Assembly (NCBI GenBank): GCA_900473415.1
Contig: UCLR01000032.1
Coordinates: 136,990 to 200,989 of the forward strand
Direction: 5' to 3'
DNA from: Hyphomicrobiales bacterium
GTDB lineage: Bacteria > Pseudomonadota > Alphaproteobacteria > Rhizobiales > Beijerinckiaceae
DNA length: 64,000 bases
Shown here: in pieces, positions 36,639 to 46,460 of the stretch
How positions within the stretch are numbered: the stretch's first letter is position 1
Layout of the letters: each line of letters starts with the position of its first letter
The notes under the pieces: generated by a model
Told to the model about the DNA's origin: nothing
Databases searched by the model: none
The model's input: the letters and a program-made list of their open reading frames with translations, nothing else
Program-made: the position numbers and the translations under genes

Positions 36639-37496
36639 ATGACGACCCGCACCGCAACCCTCATCGGCTTCTGCGCCATCCTGCTCTGGTCGACGCTCGC
36701 CCTGTTCACGGCGATGTCCGGGCGCGTGCCGCCGCTGCAGCTCGTCGTCATGACCTTCGCGATCGGCGGGCTGCTGATCCTCGCCATCGCCGTGCTGCGC
36801 GGCCAGGCCTCCCGCATCTGGCCGACGCCAGCCTCCTTCACACTCGGGCTGTACGGCCTCTTCGGCGACTCGACGCTCTACTATGCCGCGGTGAAGACGG
36901 CGCCGGCTGCCGAGGCGAACCTGATCCACTATCTCTGGCCGCTGCTGATCGTGCTGTTCGCCGCGTTGCTGCCGGGCGGCGGGCTGAAGCCCCGCCATCT
37001 CGTCGGCGCGCTGATCGGCCTCGTCGCCACGGCGCTTCTGGTCTCCGGCGGGCTCGGGACCGGCAGCGGGCTCGCTCTCGGCCATGTCCTCGCAATTCTC
37101 GGCGCCTTCGTCTGGGCGAGCTATTCGGTGGTCTCGCGTCGCTTCTCCAACGTGCCCTCCGAGAGCATCGGCCTCACCGTGCTCGGCTGTGCCGTGCCGG
37201 CGCTCGTGCTGCACATCGTCTTCGAGACGACGCTCTGGTCGCTGACGACGGCCGAATGGGTCGGCGTGCTCGGCCTGGGGCTGGGTTCGATGGGACTGGC
37301 CTTCGCCGTCTGGGACATCGGCATGAAGCGCGGCGACGTGGCCCTGCTCGGTGTCGCCTCCTATGCCGCGCCGGTGCTCTCGACGCTGACGCTGGTGATC
37401 TTCGGCTATGCGCAGCCGAGCTGGCTGCTCGCCGCCGCCTGCGCGCTCATCGTCGTCGGGGCGCTGGTCGCGAGCTGGGGTGGGCGCAAGGCCTGA
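36639..37496 (+). CDS. aromatic amino acid exporter YddG-like (DMT family)
   Basis: 285 aa, ten hydrophobic segments. TATLIGFCAILLWSTLALF at the start, LIHYLWPLLIVLFA, AILGAFVWASYSVVSRRF and GVASYAAPVLSTLTLVIFG match the YddG subgroup, which exports aromatic amino acids and paraquat-like compounds. Divergent from the second Fsr-like exporter. Assignment to aromatic substrates is by similarity only. Confidence 0.78.
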   Translation: MTTRTATLIGFCAILLWSTLALFTAMSGRVPPLQLVVMTFAIGGLLILAIAVLRGQASRIWPTPASFTLGLYGLFGDSTLYYAAVKTAPAAEANLIHYLWPLLIVLFAALLPGGGLKPRHLVGALIGLVATALLVSGGLGTGSGLALGHVLAILGAFVWASYSVVSRRFSNVPSESIGLTVLGCAVPALVLHIVFETTLWSLTTAEWVGVLGLGLGSMGLAFAVWDIGMKRGDVALLGVASYAAPVLSTLTLVIFGYAQPSWLLAAACALIVVGALVASWGGRKA

Positions 37497-37503
37497 AGCC
37501 GGC

Positions 37504-37609
37504 CGTCATGCTCGGGCCTGACCCGAGCATCTCGTGGGCAACGGAGCCTCCCGCACCTCATCTTGCAAGAGGTTCTCGGGCCGAAGCTCCGCTTCGCCCG
37601 AGAATGACG
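37504..37609. repeat. palindrome family B copy with terminal inverted repeats
   Basis: CGTCATGCTCGGG (37504-37516) is mirrored at the far end by CCCGAGAATGACG (to 37609). Inside are two further hairpins, GGGCCTGACCC and GAAGCTCCGCTTC. It lies between convergent stops. Confidence 0.8.
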
Positions 37610-37616
37610 CCCCGGC

Positions 37617-40331
37617 TCAATTCCGCCGGAGCAGCCGCTCCAGATATTCCAGTTCCTCAGTCGGGCGCAGCGGATCGCCGAGGCGCTTGCGCAGCTCCTC
37701 GAGGATGCGCCGGGCGCGCTGGGTCGCGCTCTCGTCGGCGCCGGGGACCCTCACCCGACCATCGGCCCAGTCGCGCTGGCGCTGTGGCCGGCCGAGCGGA
37801 TCCTCGCTGCTGCGCTGCTGCGCGGAGGGCCGGCCGGCCGGGCGCCCGTCGGGCTCGCCATAGGCGCCCTCGGTTCCGTCGCCTTCGCCGGGTTGGCCCT
37901 GCATCTGCTGGGCAAGGTTCTGGCCGCCGCGGCGCAGCGCGTCGAGCGCACGTCCCTGGGCATCGAGAGCGCCTTCGCCCTGCCCCTGGCCGAGCTGGCC
38001 TTCGGCCTCGCGCATCGCGTCCTCGGCCTCGCCGAGTTCGCCGCTCTGCGGGGCGCCCATGCCGCGCATCCGCCGCTGCAGCTCCTGCAGCCGCTCGCGC
38101 AGGGCCTGCTGGCGCTGCGAGAGGCCCTGCCCCTCGCCGTTCTCGCCCTGCATGCCCTCGCCGCCTTCGCCGTCCTCCCCCTGCTCGCCGGGCTGCTGGC
38201 CCGGTTGCTGGCCGCGCTGGCCCTGCTGTCTGCGCTGCCCTTGCTGGCCCTGCTGACGCTGGCCCGGACGCGCCTGCTGCTGACCGGGGCGCTGGCCGCG
38301 CTGGGCGCGGTTCTGCTGGCGCTGCTCGTTCTGATAGGTCTCGTCGCGCAGGTTCTGCTGGTCGCGCGTCATCCGGTCGAGATCGCCGAGCGCCTGGTTC
38401 ATCTGGTTCTGGCGCGGGTCGCCGCGCTGGCCCGGCTTCGCCATCTGCAGATTGTTGAGCATCCGGTTCAGCTCTTCCATCAGGCGCTGCGCCTCGGCCA
38501 TGTCGCCCCGCTTCGACAGTTCCTCGATGCGGTCGAGCATGTTCTGCAGGTCGCGCGGCGTCACCGTCCGGAAATTCTCCGGCAGCTGCGACATCTGGTT
38601 CTGGTCGCCGTTCTGCTGCTGGCGCATCATCTGCTCGGCGAGCTGGCGCATGAAATTGTCCATCGCCCGCCGCATCTCGTCGGTGAGCTTCTTGATCTCC
38701 TCCTCGGAGGCGCCACGTTCCAGCGCCTGCTGCAGGTTCTCCTGTGCCTGCCTGAGCGCGCGCTCGGCGTCGGACATGTCGCCGTCCTCGAGCTGCAGCG
38801 CCATCGCCCACATCAGCTCGGAGACCTCACGCAACGCGTCGTCGCTGTCGGACCGGCGCAGCCGCTCGGTCAGCAGGCGCATGCCGAGATAGACGCCGGT
38901 CTCCTTCATGAAGAGATCGGGCTCGATCAGCAGCGCATCCATGGCGAGCTGCACCTTGGAGCGATCGTCGACGTTCATCACGAGCTTGCGGCGCTGCTCG
39001 ACCAGCGCCTTGGCCAGCGGCTTGGTGAAGGTGCGCTGCGGCAGCACGACCTCGATCGCCTCGCTGCGGCCCTCCTGCCCCGCCTCGTCCTTGGCGGTCA
39101 GCACCATGCGGACCTTGGCCCCGGCCCAGGGATGGGCGGAGAAGTCGACCGTGCTCTTCATCTCCTCCTCGACACCCGAGGAGGGCGGCACGGCGAGGTT
39201 CTGCTTCGGCGGCTCGACCAGCGAGCGGCCGCTTCCGGTATCCGGCCGCGAGACGGTCGCCTCGACCGAGGCGATGCCGTAATCGTCCTTGGCGCGATAG
39301 GTCAGGCTTAAAGCACCCGTCTGCGCCCCGGTGACGGGCTTCGGCGGATCAGCGAAGCGGATCTGCGGCGGCTGGTCGGCGATCGCCGTGATGTTGAGCG
39401 TCATGCCCGGCGCGCCGCTGCCGGTGAGCTTCAGCGTACCGTTGCCGGCGAGCGTATAGCGTCGCTCCAGGACAGCCTGCTGCGCGCCCGCCGGTTGCGT
39501 CGGCTTGGCCGGAGCGGCAGCGTCCTTGCCCTCGCCCTGCTTGGCTTCCGGCTGAACGAGCTCGAGCCGGCCTGTCGTCGCCACGTCCATCTTGGTCTTG
39601 CCGGCGATGCGCACGACGATGACGGACTTCTCCGGCGCGCTGAGATGGGGGCTCGTCAGCTTGGCGAAATCGATCAGGATCGGCGGCAGCCGCGTATAGG
39701 CGGGCGGATCGATCCAGGCGTCGATGCGGGTCGAGGGCGCGGTGCCGGACGGCCCCTTCCAGTCGAAGGCGGCGGAGAGGCGTTGTGTCGTCTCAGGCCC
39801 GGCGACGAAGAGGGCGGTGATCGCGGCAAGCAGCGGCACGGCCCGTAGCGCGAGCCTGTCGCGGCTGGCCATGAGCGGGCGCGGCGGCGCCACGCGGAGG
39901 CCGGCGACCTGCCGGCTCTGGCGCTCGACATGCAGCTTCCACAGCGCCTGCGAGACAGGGTCGGACGAGCCGACGGCAAGGCTGTCCTCCAGCGCCGCGG
40001 CCGGGCGGTGGCCGCCGGGGAAGGAGCGATCGAGCCGGGTCAGCGCGTCGCGATGCGTCGGCAGCACCAGCCGCGCGACATGCCAGAGGCTGCCGGCGAA
40101 GGCGGCGGCGAAGGCGAGCACGCCCGCCATGCGCCCATACCAGGGCAGATGCGTCCAGAGGCCGAACCAGGAGACGGCGAAGAAGCTGAGCGCAACACCG
40201 AGCGGCAACCACAGCCGCGGCCACAGCCGCTCCCAGCCGAGCGAGAGGCGCGAGGCCAGGGCGAGGCGGGTGAGCCGCTTGCGGATGCCGTGGATCGTAT
40301 CGGGCGCCTTGCGGCGCTCTGCCTCGCTCAT
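37617..40331 (-). CDS. DUF4175/TIGR02302 family membrane protein
   Basis: 904 aa. Two or three hydrophobic segments near the N-terminus (about 40-95 and 160-185) anchor a large domain; from about 500 there are long helical stretches, and from about 650 a tail very rich in Gln, Gly and Arg (RQQGQRGQQPGQQPGEQGEDGEG type). This is the alphaproteobacterial TIGR02302 family, usually next to lysA as here; function unknown, probably envelope-linked. Its C-terminal LGDPLRPTEELEYLERLLRRN is conserved-looking. lysA lies upstream on the same strand. Confidence 0.85.
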   Translation of the reverse strand: MSEAERRKAPDTIHGIRKRLTRLALASRLSLGWERLWPRLWLPLGVALSFFAVSWFGLWTHLPWYGRMAGVLAFAAAFAGSLWHVARLVLPTHRDALTRLDRSFPGGHRPAAALEDSLAVGSSDPVSQALWKLHVERQSRQVAGLRVAPPRPLMASRDRLALRAVPLLAAITALFVAGPETTQRLSAAFDWKGPSGTAPSTRIDAWIDPPAYTRLPPILIDFAKLTSPHLSAPEKSVIVVRIAGKTKMDVATTGRLELVQPEAKQGEGKDAAAPAKPTQPAGAQQAVLERRYTLAGNGTLKLTGSGAPGMTLNITAIADQPPQIRFADPPKPVTGAQTGALSLTYRAKDDYGIASVEATVSRPDTGSGRSLVEPPKQNLAVPPSSGVEEEMKSTVDFSAHPWAGAKVRMVLTAKDEAGQEGRSEAIEVVLPQRTFTKPLAKALVEQRRKLVMNVDDRSKVQLAMDALLIEPDLFMKETGVYLGMRLLTERLRRSDSDDALREVSELMWAMALQLEDGDMSDAERALRQAQENLQQALERGASEEEIKKLTDEMRRAMDNFMRQLAEQMMRQQQNGDQNQMSQLPENFRTVTPRDLQNMLDRIEELSKRGDMAEAQRLMEELNRMLNNLQMAKPGQRGDPRQNQMNQALGDLDRMTRDQQNLRDETYQNEQRQQNRAQRGQRPGQQQARPGQRQQGQQGQRRQQGQRGQQPGQQPGEQGEDGEGGEGMQGENGEGQGLSQRQQALRERLQELQRRMRGMGAPQSGELGEAEDAMREAEGQLGQGQGEGALDAQGRALDALRRGGQNLAQQMQGQPGEGDGTEGAYGEPDGRPAGRPSAQQRSSEDPLGRPQRQRDWADGRVRVPGADESATQRARRILEELRKRLGDPLRPTEELEYLERLLRRN

Positions 40332-40459
40332 GCCATCGCTCCGGGCAGCCCCCCACCTGTGAGATCGTCCAAGAGGAGTAAGCTAACATGGGAATGTGGC
40401 ATTGCCAGCGCGAAGGTGCCGCGGTGCACAACGCTCCGTCTTTCGTGAACGCACGGCAC

Positions 40460-40554
40460 CGTCATGCTCGGGCTTGACCCGAGCACTTCGGAAACCAGCG
40501 CCTTATCCTGCGAGAAATTCTCAGGCCTGCGCTTCGCGTCACCCGAGAATCACG
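40460..40554. repeat. palindrome family B copy
   Basis: CGTCATGCTCGGG at the left is mirrored by CCCGAGAATCACGG at the right, same block order as at 37504. It fills the gap between the lysA stop and the DUF4175 start, both on the minus strand. Confidence 0.75.
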
Positions 40555-40561
40555 GCGCCGA

Positions 40562-41851
40562 TCAGCCGAACCACCCCGGCAGCCGGTCGGTCCCGATCAG
40601 CTCCTCATAGCTCTGGCGCGGGCGCGTCACGGCGTAGGCGTCGCCCTTCACCATCACCTCGGCAACCAGCGGGCGCTGGTTGTAGGTCGAGGACATCGAG
40701 GCGCCATAGGCGCCGGCGGTCATGAAGGCGATGAGATCGTCCTGCTTCAGTGCCGGCAGCGCGCGGCCGGCGGTGAAGGTGTCACCCGTCTCGCAGATCG
40801 GCCCCACCACATCGTAGGCGGTTGTGGCAGCCCCGTCGGCCGGCTCAGCCACCGGCCAGATCTCATGATAGGCCTCGTACATGGCCGGCCGCACCAGGTC
40901 GTTCATGGCCGCGTCGACCACAAGGAACTGCTTGGTGGGGCGCGGATTGAGATGCAGCACCCGCGTCAGCAGGATGCCCGCATTGCCGACGATGAGCCGG
41001 CCCGGCTCGAAGCCGAGCTCGACGTCGAGCCCCTTCGTCACGCGGCCGACCATCGCGGCATAGGCCTCGATCAGCCCCGGGCCGTAATCGAACTCCCTGG
41101 GGATGTCGTAGGGGATGCCGAGTCCGCCGCCGAGGTCGAGCCGCTCGACGCGATGGCCCTCGTCCTTCAGCTCGCCGACCAGCGCGACCATCTTGGCATA
41201 GGCTGCCTCGAAGGCGTCGATCTCGCGGATCTGGCTGCCGATATGGACCGCAAGCCCCATGAGCCGCACGCCCGGAAGATTGGCCGCACGCGCATAGAGC
41301 CGCCCGACCTCCTCGAAGGAGACGCCGAACTTGTTCTCCGAGGAGCCGGTCGTGATCTTGGCATGGCCACCGGCGCCGATGTCGGGATTGACCCGGAACA
41401 CCGCTTCCTGGCGCTTGCCGAGCTGGCTTGCGACCTTCGAGAGCAGGTTCAGCTCGCTCTCGCTCTCGATATTGACCTGGTAGATCCCGGCCTCGACGGC
41501 AAAGCGCAGCTCCTGCTCGCTCTTGCCGACGCCGGAGAACACGATCCGCTCAGCCGGAATGCCGGCGGCAAGCGCCTTGCGCACCTCGCCTTCCGAGACG
41601 GTATCGATGCCGGCGCCGAGCGCGCCCAGCGTCTTCAGCACGCCGAGATTACCGTTCGCCTTCATAGCGTAGAAGACATGGGCCTTGCCCGCCGGCGCAG
41701 CCTGTTTCACCGCCGCCTCGAAGAGCTTGTAGTGCCGCTCGATCGTCGCGGTCGAATAGACATAGACCGGCGTGCCGACCTCCGCCGCGATGCGTTCGAG
41801 ATCGACGCCCTCGGCATGAAGCGAGCCGTCGCGATAGGCAAAATGGTGCAT
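40562..41851 (-). CDS. lysA: diaminopimelate decarboxylase
   Basis: 429 aa. The PLP lysine is K64 in FYAMKANGN; GGGLGIPY, EPGRLIVGNAG and CETGDTF follow in order. It decarboxylates meso-diaminopimelate to lysine, the last step of the pathway. The ATG at 41851 begins HHFAYRDGSLHAEGV, the conserved start; an ATG at 41878 is also in frame. The lipoprotein gene and argH lie upstream on the same strand. Confidence 0.96.
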   Translation of the reverse strand: MHHFAYRDGSLHAEGVDLERIAAEVGTPVYVYSTATIERHYKLFEAAVKQAAPAGKAHVFYAMKANGNLGVLKTLGALGAGIDTVSEGEVRKALAAGIPAERIVFSGVGKSEQELRFAVEAGIYQVNIESESELNLLSKVASQLGKRQEAVFRVNPDIGAGGHAKITTGSSENKFGVSFEEVGRLYARAANLPGVRLMGLAVHIGSQIREIDAFEAAYAKMVALVGELKDEGHRVERLDLGGGLGIPYDIPREFDYGPGLIEAYAAMVGRVTKGLDVELGFEPGRLIVGNAGILLTRVLHLNPRPTKQFLVVDAAMNDLVRPAMYEAYHEIWPVAEPADGAATTAYDVVGPICETGDTFTAGRALPALKQDDLIAFMTAGAYGASMSSTYNQRPLVAEVMVKGDAYAVTRPRQSYEELIGTDRLPGWFG

Positions 41852-41905
41852 CAGTATGACTTTCGGGCGCAGCTGCACTCCGGCCGGATCGCGGCCGGAG
41901 GAGGA

Positions 41906-42172
41906 TCACATCAGCGGATCGAGCAGGAAGGGCTTGTCCGGAACGGTGATGGCCTTGCTGGCCTTGGCCGGTTTCGCCAGCACCGAGGTCGAGCCATAGG
42001 AGGACATGTCATTGTTGGGCTGCGCGCCGATCTGATCGTCGGGCAAGTCGATCGCGTTGGTCGCGGTGGGCGGCGCCTCCAACGGGCCCTTGCGGCCGCA
42101 GGCACCGAGCGCAACAGCCAGGAGGCCGACGACCAGCAGGGTGCGGCCGAGTTTCAGGCGGGAATCAAGCAC
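41906..42172 (-). CDS. lptM: LptM-like small lipoprotein, GTG start
   Basis: 88 aa. A lipobox LAVALGACGRKG marks a lipoprotein; GRKGPLEAP after the cysteine is the hallmark of LptM (YifL), a partner of the LPS translocon LptDE in enterobacteria, and the position before lysA is the same as there. The GTG at 42172 has GAGGG about 9 bases upstream and gives a short signal peptide. The tail (about 45-88) is unrelated to that of other groups. Confidence 0.8.
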   Translation of the reverse strand: MLDSRLKLGRTLLVVGLLAVALGACGRKGPLEAPPTATNAIDLPDDQIGAQPNNDMSSYGSTSVLAKPAKASKAITVPDKPFLLDPLM

Positions 42173-42252
42173 GAAAGCGAACCCTCGAACGAAGCGTGGC
42201 GGGACAGTAGCGGAGGAAGCGGCGGAGCGCGAGGCTCTCGCCGCCACAGCCT

Positions 42253-43638
42253 TCAGCCTTTCTTGAGCTGCTTCAGCCAGCGACGCGCCTGCCGGCGGAC
42301 ATTGGCCGGCGCCGTACCGCCGTAGCTGACGCGGCTCTTCACCGACTGATCGACGCCGAGCACGGCGAAGATGGCCTCGGTGATCTGTGGCTCCACGGCC
42401 TGCATCTCGGCGAGGCTGAGTTTCTCCAGCCCGATCTTCTTCTCCGAGGCGATACCGACGAGCCGGCCGGTGACGTGATGCGCGTCGCGGAACGGCATCT
42501 TCAGCACGCGAACCAGCCAGTCGGCGAGGTCGGTGGCAGTGGCGTAGCCGAAGCCCGCCGCTTTCTTCATCGTCTTGAGATCCGGCTGCATGTCACGGAC
42601 CATGCCGGCCATGGCGGCCAGGCACAGCGACAGTGTCTGCAGGGCATCGAAGGTGCCTTCCTTGTCCTCCTGCATGTCCTTGGAATAGCTGAGTGGCAGG
42701 CCCTTCATCATGGTCAGCAGCGCCTGCAGCGCGCCGAAGACGCGCCCCGCCTTACCGCGCACCAGCTCGGCCGCGTCGGGATTGCGCTTCTGCGGCATGA
42801 TCGAGGAGCCGGTCGAGAAGGCGTCGGAGAGCTTGACGAAGCCGAATTGCGGCGTCGCCCACAGCACGATCTCCTCGGCCAGGCGCGACAGATGCATGGC
42901 GCAGATCGAGGCCGTCGACAGCGTCTCCAGCACGAAGTCACGATCCGAGACCGAATCGAGCGAGTTCGCGGTCGGTCGGTCGAAGCCGAGCGCCTTCGCC
43001 GTCATGTGCCGGTCGATCGGGAAGGAGGTACCGGCGAGCGCCGCCGCGCCGAGCGGGCATTCGTTCAGACGGGCGCGGGCATCGCGGACACGGCTGCGGT
43101 CGCGGCCGAGCATCTCGACATAGGCGAGGAGATGGTGGCCGAAGGTGACCGGCTGCGCCGACTGCAGATGGGTGAAGCCCGGCATCACGGCGCCGGCATA
43201 GGTGTCGGCCTTCTCGGCCAGGGCGAGCTGGAGATCGGCCATCTGGACGTCGAGCTCATCCAGCGTATCGCGGACCCAAAGCCGCATGTCGGTCGCGACC
43301 TGGTCGTTGCGCGAGCGGGCGGTGTGAAGCCGGCCGGCGGCGGCGCCGATCTTGTCCTTGAGGTTCGACTCGACGTTCATGTGCACGTCTTCAAGCGCAC
43401 GCGAGAACGTAAACTTGCCGCTCTCGATCTCGCCTTCGACCTGCTTCAGGCCGGCCGTGATCGTCGCGACGTCATCCTTCGTCAGGATGCCGGTCTCGGC
43501 CAGCATGGCGGCATGGGCGAGCGAGCCGCGGATGTCCTGTCGCCAGAGCTTCTTGTCGAAGTCGATCGAAGCGTTGATCTCTTCCATGATGGCGTCGGGG
43601 CCTGTGGCGAAACGCCCTCCCCACATGCGATTGCTCAC
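42253..43638 (-). CDS. argH: argininosuccinate lyase
   Basis: 461 aa. It splits argininosuccinate to arginine and fumarate. The start MWGGRF, the fumarase-superfamily signature [12 protein letters not shown] with the mobile catalytic serine, and [17 protein letters not shown] are present. It lies upstream of the LptM-like gene and lysA and diverges from tlpA with only 30 bases between starts, so their promoters must overlap. Confidence 0.97.
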   Translation of the reverse strand: MSNRMWGGRFATGPDAIMEEINASIDFDKKLWRQDIRGSLAHAAMLAETGILTKDDVATITAGLKQVEGEIESGKFTFSRALEDVHMNVESNLKDKIGAAAGRLHTARSRNDQVATDMRLWVRDTLDELDVQMADLQLALAEKADTYAGAVMPGFTHLQSAQPVTFGHHLLAYVEMLGRDRSRVRDARARLNECPLGAAALAGTSFPIDRHMTAKALGFDRPTANSLDSVSDRDFVLETLSTASICAMHLSRLAEEIVLWATPQFGFVKLSDAFSTGSSIMPQKRNPDAAELVRGKAGRVFGALQALLTMMKGLPLSYSKDMQEDKEGTFDALQTLSLCLAAMAGMVRDMQPDLKTMKKAAGFGYATATDLADWLVRVLKMPFRDAHHVTGRLVGIASEKKIGLEKLSLAEMQAVEPQITEAIFAVLGVDQSVKSRVSYGGTAPANVRRQARRWLKQLKKG

Positions 43639-43668
43639 GGCGGTCTTTCCTGCTTTTGAGGACGCGCG

Positions 43669-44295
43669 ATGACGTCTGGAACGAAGATCGGACTGGCCCT
43701 CGGGGTCGTGGCGGCGCTCGGCCTCGCTGGCGTTGCGGCCTTCTACTCCGTGAGAGGCGATGCCGGCAACGGATCATGCAGCGCGGCGCGCACCACGGCC
43801 CAGCGCATGAAGCCGCTCGCCAGGGGCGAGGTCGCGGCCGTCGAGGTCCGCTCCCAGCCGCAGCCCGCGCCCGAATTGTCCTTCAATGGGCCGGACGGCC
43901 AGCCGACGACGCTCGCCGCCTTCAGGGGCAAGACGCTGCTCGTCAATCTCTGGGCGACCTGGTGCGCGCCCTGCCTGAAGGAAATGCCAGCGCTCGACGC
44001 CCTGCAGAAAGAAATCGGCGGGTCCGATTTCGCTGTCGTCGCCATCAATATCGACACCCGCAACCTCGACAAGCCGAAGGCCTGGCTCGCCGAGAACAAG
44101 GTGACGGCGCTGGCCTACCACGCAGACCCGCAGGCCGGCGTCTTCCAGACTCTGCGCCAGGCCCACAAGGTCGAGGGCATGCCGGTGAGCCTGATCGTCG
44201 ACAGGTCCGGCTGCGAGCTCGCCATCATCCAGGGCCCGGCCGACTGGGCCAGCGCCGATTCGAAGGCGCTGATGGCCGCGGCGATGGGGAAGTAG
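43669..44295 (+). CDS. tlpA: TlpA-type thiol:disulfide oxidoreductase, membrane-anchored
   Basis: 208 aa. An uncleaved N-terminal helix (about 6-26) tethers a periplasmic thioredoxin-like domain with WCAPC, C99 and C102, and a cis-proline at GMPVSL. Two extra cysteines (C37, C194-region SGCEL) may form a second disulfide as in TlpA of rhizobia. TlpA reduces copper-insertion factors and cytochrome oxidase sites. The argH-tlpA divergent pair is a common rhizobial arrangement. Confidence 0.88.
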   Translation: MTSGTKIGLALGVVAALGLAGVAAFYSVRGDAGNGSCSAARTTAQRMKPLARGEVAAVEVRSQPQPAPELSFNGPDGQPTTLAAFRGKTLLVNLWATWCAPCLKEMPALDALQKEIGGSDFAVVAINIDTRNLDKPKAWLAENKVTALAYHADPQAGVFQTLRQAHKVEGMPVSLIVDRSGCELAIIQGPADWASADSKALMAAAMGK

Positions 44296-44357
44296 CCCCC
44301 GCCCGCCCCTCCCGCGATTTGCCCCAAACCGGCCGATGGGCGATAACCGTTCAGGCC

Positions 44358-46088
44358 ATGACCTACACGATAGGCCTCGCGACCACCTTCCATGATCCGG
44401 CCATAGCCATCATCGGCCCCGATGGCGCGGTGCTCTTCGCCGAGGCGACCGAGCGCTACCTGCAATACAAGCGCGCCCCGAACTGCGAGCCGGACACGGT
44501 CGCGCGAATGGAAGGTCTGCTGAAGCGTCACATCCCGGCGGGCGCCGAAGTCCGCATCGCCACGAGCTGGAGCGAGGAGTTCACCGGCTTTCTCGACCAG
44601 ATGGCGCGCGCCGGCTCCTTCACCCTCGACGAGGTATGTGGACTCTCTCCCGAGCTGAGCCGCTCGCTCGCGCCGGAGCGGACCGAGCGCGCGCTGATCG
44701 CCTCGCTCCATCACGCGCAGAGTCAGGCGGGGCTGGGCGTCCTCGTCGGCCTAGACCGTGCCCATGGCAAGGCGAACATCACCGGCATCGACCGGCACGG
44801 CCACCATCTTAGCCATGCGGCCTATGGCTGCTGGTCCTCTCCCTTTAGCAACGCCGCCTGCCTCGTCGTCGACGGCATGGGCGAAACCGGCGCCTCGGCG
44901 ATCTTCGGGCTGGAGGGCGGCGATATCCGCGAGGTGAAGCGCCACCGCGGCCGGGAATCGATCGGCTTCTTCTACGGCCTCGTCACCGACCTCGCCGGCT
45001 TCGACCGGAGCAAGGGCGAGGAATGGAAGATCATGGGCCTCGCGCCCTACGGCAAGGCCGACCCGCGTCTGATGGCCCAGTTGCGCCGGCTCTACGGGAT
45101 CGAGGGGCACAAGCTCCGCTTCGCCGATATCGACATCGTGCGAGACGTCGCGGCGGAGATCAGCGCCCATCGGCCAGCCGGCATCGGCGACCAGGGCTGG
45201 GCCGATCTCGCCCGCTGCGGGCAGGAGGCCTTCGCCGAGATGATGGAAGCGCTGCTCGCGGAAACAGCCGCGCTCGTGCCGTCGGAGAATCTGGTCCTCG
45301 CTGGCGGCTGCGCCCTGAACTCCTCCTTCAACGGCAGGATCGCCGGCCGCCACGGTTTCAAGAACGTCTTCGTGCCGTCGGCTCCCGCCGACGACGGCAA
45401 CGCCATCGGCGCCGCCTGGCTGAGCCACGCCAAGGCCAAACCCGGCTGGCGCGCGCCGAAAGGCCCGCTCACGCCCTATCTCGGCTCATCCATCTCGACC
45501 GAGCCGCTCGTACGCATGCGGGCCTGGGAGCCGCGGCTGCAGAAGCTCCCGGCCGACCAGATTCCGCTCGCCACGGCCGAGCTTCTGGCCGAAGGCAAGC
45601 TCGTCGGCTGGGTGCAGGGCCGGGCCGAGTTCGGCCCCCGCGCGCTCGGCAACCGCTCGATCCTGGCCGATCCCCGCCCGCTCGACGCCAAGGACATCCT
45701 CAACGCCAAGGTGAAGTACCGCGAGGCCTTCCGCCCTTTCGCGCCCTCGATCCTGGCAGCGCACGGCCCCGACTGGTTCGAGGACTATCAGGACGCGCCC
45801 TATATGGAGCGCACCCTGATTTGGAAGGAGGCGGTGCGCCACCGCGTGCCAGCCGTCGTCCATGCCGACGGCACCGGCCGGCTGCAGAGCGTCACGCCCG
45901 AACGCAACCCGCGCTACCATGCGCTGATCGCGGCCTTCCACGCGCTGACCGGCGTGCCTGTCCTCCTCAACACCTCCTTCAACATCATGGGCAAGCCGAT
46001 CCTGCACACGACGGAGGACGCGATCCTGATGTTCTATACGAGTGGGCTCGACGCGCTCGTCGTCGAGGACTGGCTGCTGGTGAAATGA
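44358..46088 (+). CDS. NodU/CmcH-type O-carbamoyltransferase
   Basis: 576 aa. The N-terminal Kae1-like half carries the metal/ATP site (HHLSHAAYG at about 149-157, D172 in VDGMGETGAS); the C-terminal YrdC-like half has GRAEFGPRALGNRSILADPR and VPVLLNTSFNIMGKPI. Family members transfer carbamoyl from carbamoyl phosphate to sugars (NodU), antibiotics (CmcH) or tobramycin. No nod or antibiotic genes adjoin, so the acceptor is unknown. A perfect 12-bp palindrome follows the stop. Confidence 0.87.
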   Translation: MTYTIGLATTFHDPAIAIIGPDGAVLFAEATERYLQYKRAPNCEPDTVARMEGLLKRHIPAGAEVRIATSWSEEFTGFLDQMARAGSFTLDEVCGLSPELSRSLAPERTERALIASLHHAQSQAGLGVLVGLDRAHGKANITGIDRHGHHLSHAAYGCWSSPFSNAACLVVDGMGETGASAIFGLEGGDIREVKRHRGRESIGFFYGLVTDLAGFDRSKGEEWKIMGLAPYGKADPRLMAQLRRLYGIEGHKLRFADIDIVRDVAAEISAHRPAGIGDQGWADLARCGQEAFAEMMEALLAETAALVPSENLVLAGGCALNSSFNGRIAGRHGFKNVFVPSAPADDGNAIGAAWLSHAKAKPGWRAPKGPLTPYLGSSISTEPLVRMRAWEPRLQKLPADQIPLATAELLAEGKLVGWVQGRAEFGPRALGNRSILADPRPLDAKDILNAKVKYREAFRPFAPSILAAHGPDWFEDYQDAPYMERTLIWKEAVRHRVPAVVHADGTGRLQSVTPERNPRYHALIAAFHALTGVPVLLNTSFNIMGKPILHTTEDAILMFYTSGLDALVVEDWLLVK

Positions 46089-46099
46089 CGGTGGAATCC

Positions 46100-46125
46100 G
46101 ATCGGACCGATTGATCGGTCCGATC
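46100..46125. repeat. perfect 26-base palindrome
   Basis: GATCGGACCGAT (46100-46111), TG, ATCGGTCCGATC (46114-46125): every base of the 12-bp arms pairs. It lies 11 bases after the carbamoyltransferase stop and 67 before the DUF1272 gene. It could be a hairpin ending the first message or an operator for the second. Confidence 0.65.
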
Positions 46126-46192
46126 ACGCGAAATCGCTGGTCTAAGGCCCGATCGGCGTCATGCTTCGCAGCGACAGAGGAAGGAGATGACG

Positions 46193-46441
46193 ATGCTGCA
46201 ACTGCGCCCAAACTGCGAATGCTGCGACCGGGACCTGCCGCCAAGGTCCCGCGACGCCCTGATCTGCACCTTCGAATGCACATTCTGCAGCGATTGCGCC
46301 GAGACGCGCTTCGCCGGCACCTGCCCGAATTGCGGTGGCGAGCTGGTGCGCCGCCCGGTCAGGCCCGATTCCATGCTGGAGAAACACCCCGCTTCGACCG
46401 AGCGCATCCGCAAGCCGCATCCGCAATGCGCCGCGGCCTGA
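46193..46441 (+). CDS. DUF1272 zinc-ribbon-like protein
   Basis: 82 aa. LRPNCECCDRDLPPRSRDALICTFECTFCSDC and GTCPNCGGELVRRP give four CxxC-like pairs, the DUF1272 pattern, probably binding zinc. AAGGAG (46181-46186) is 6 bases before the ATG at 46193; an ATG at 46187 directly abuts it. Function unknown. The deaminase gene follows after 19 bases, so they are probably co-transcribed. Confidence 0.85.
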   Translation: MLQLRPNCECCDRDLPPRSRDALICTFECTFCSDCAETRFAGTCPNCGGELVRRPVRPDSMLEKHPASTERIRKPHPQCAAA

Positions 46442-46460
46442 GACGAAAGGTGAGGAGGCC

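Noticed and set aside
44358-46088. Evidence for a nodulation or antibiotic cluster from the NodU-like gene
   Set aside because: No nodABC, acyltransferase, NRPS or PKS genes lie nearby.
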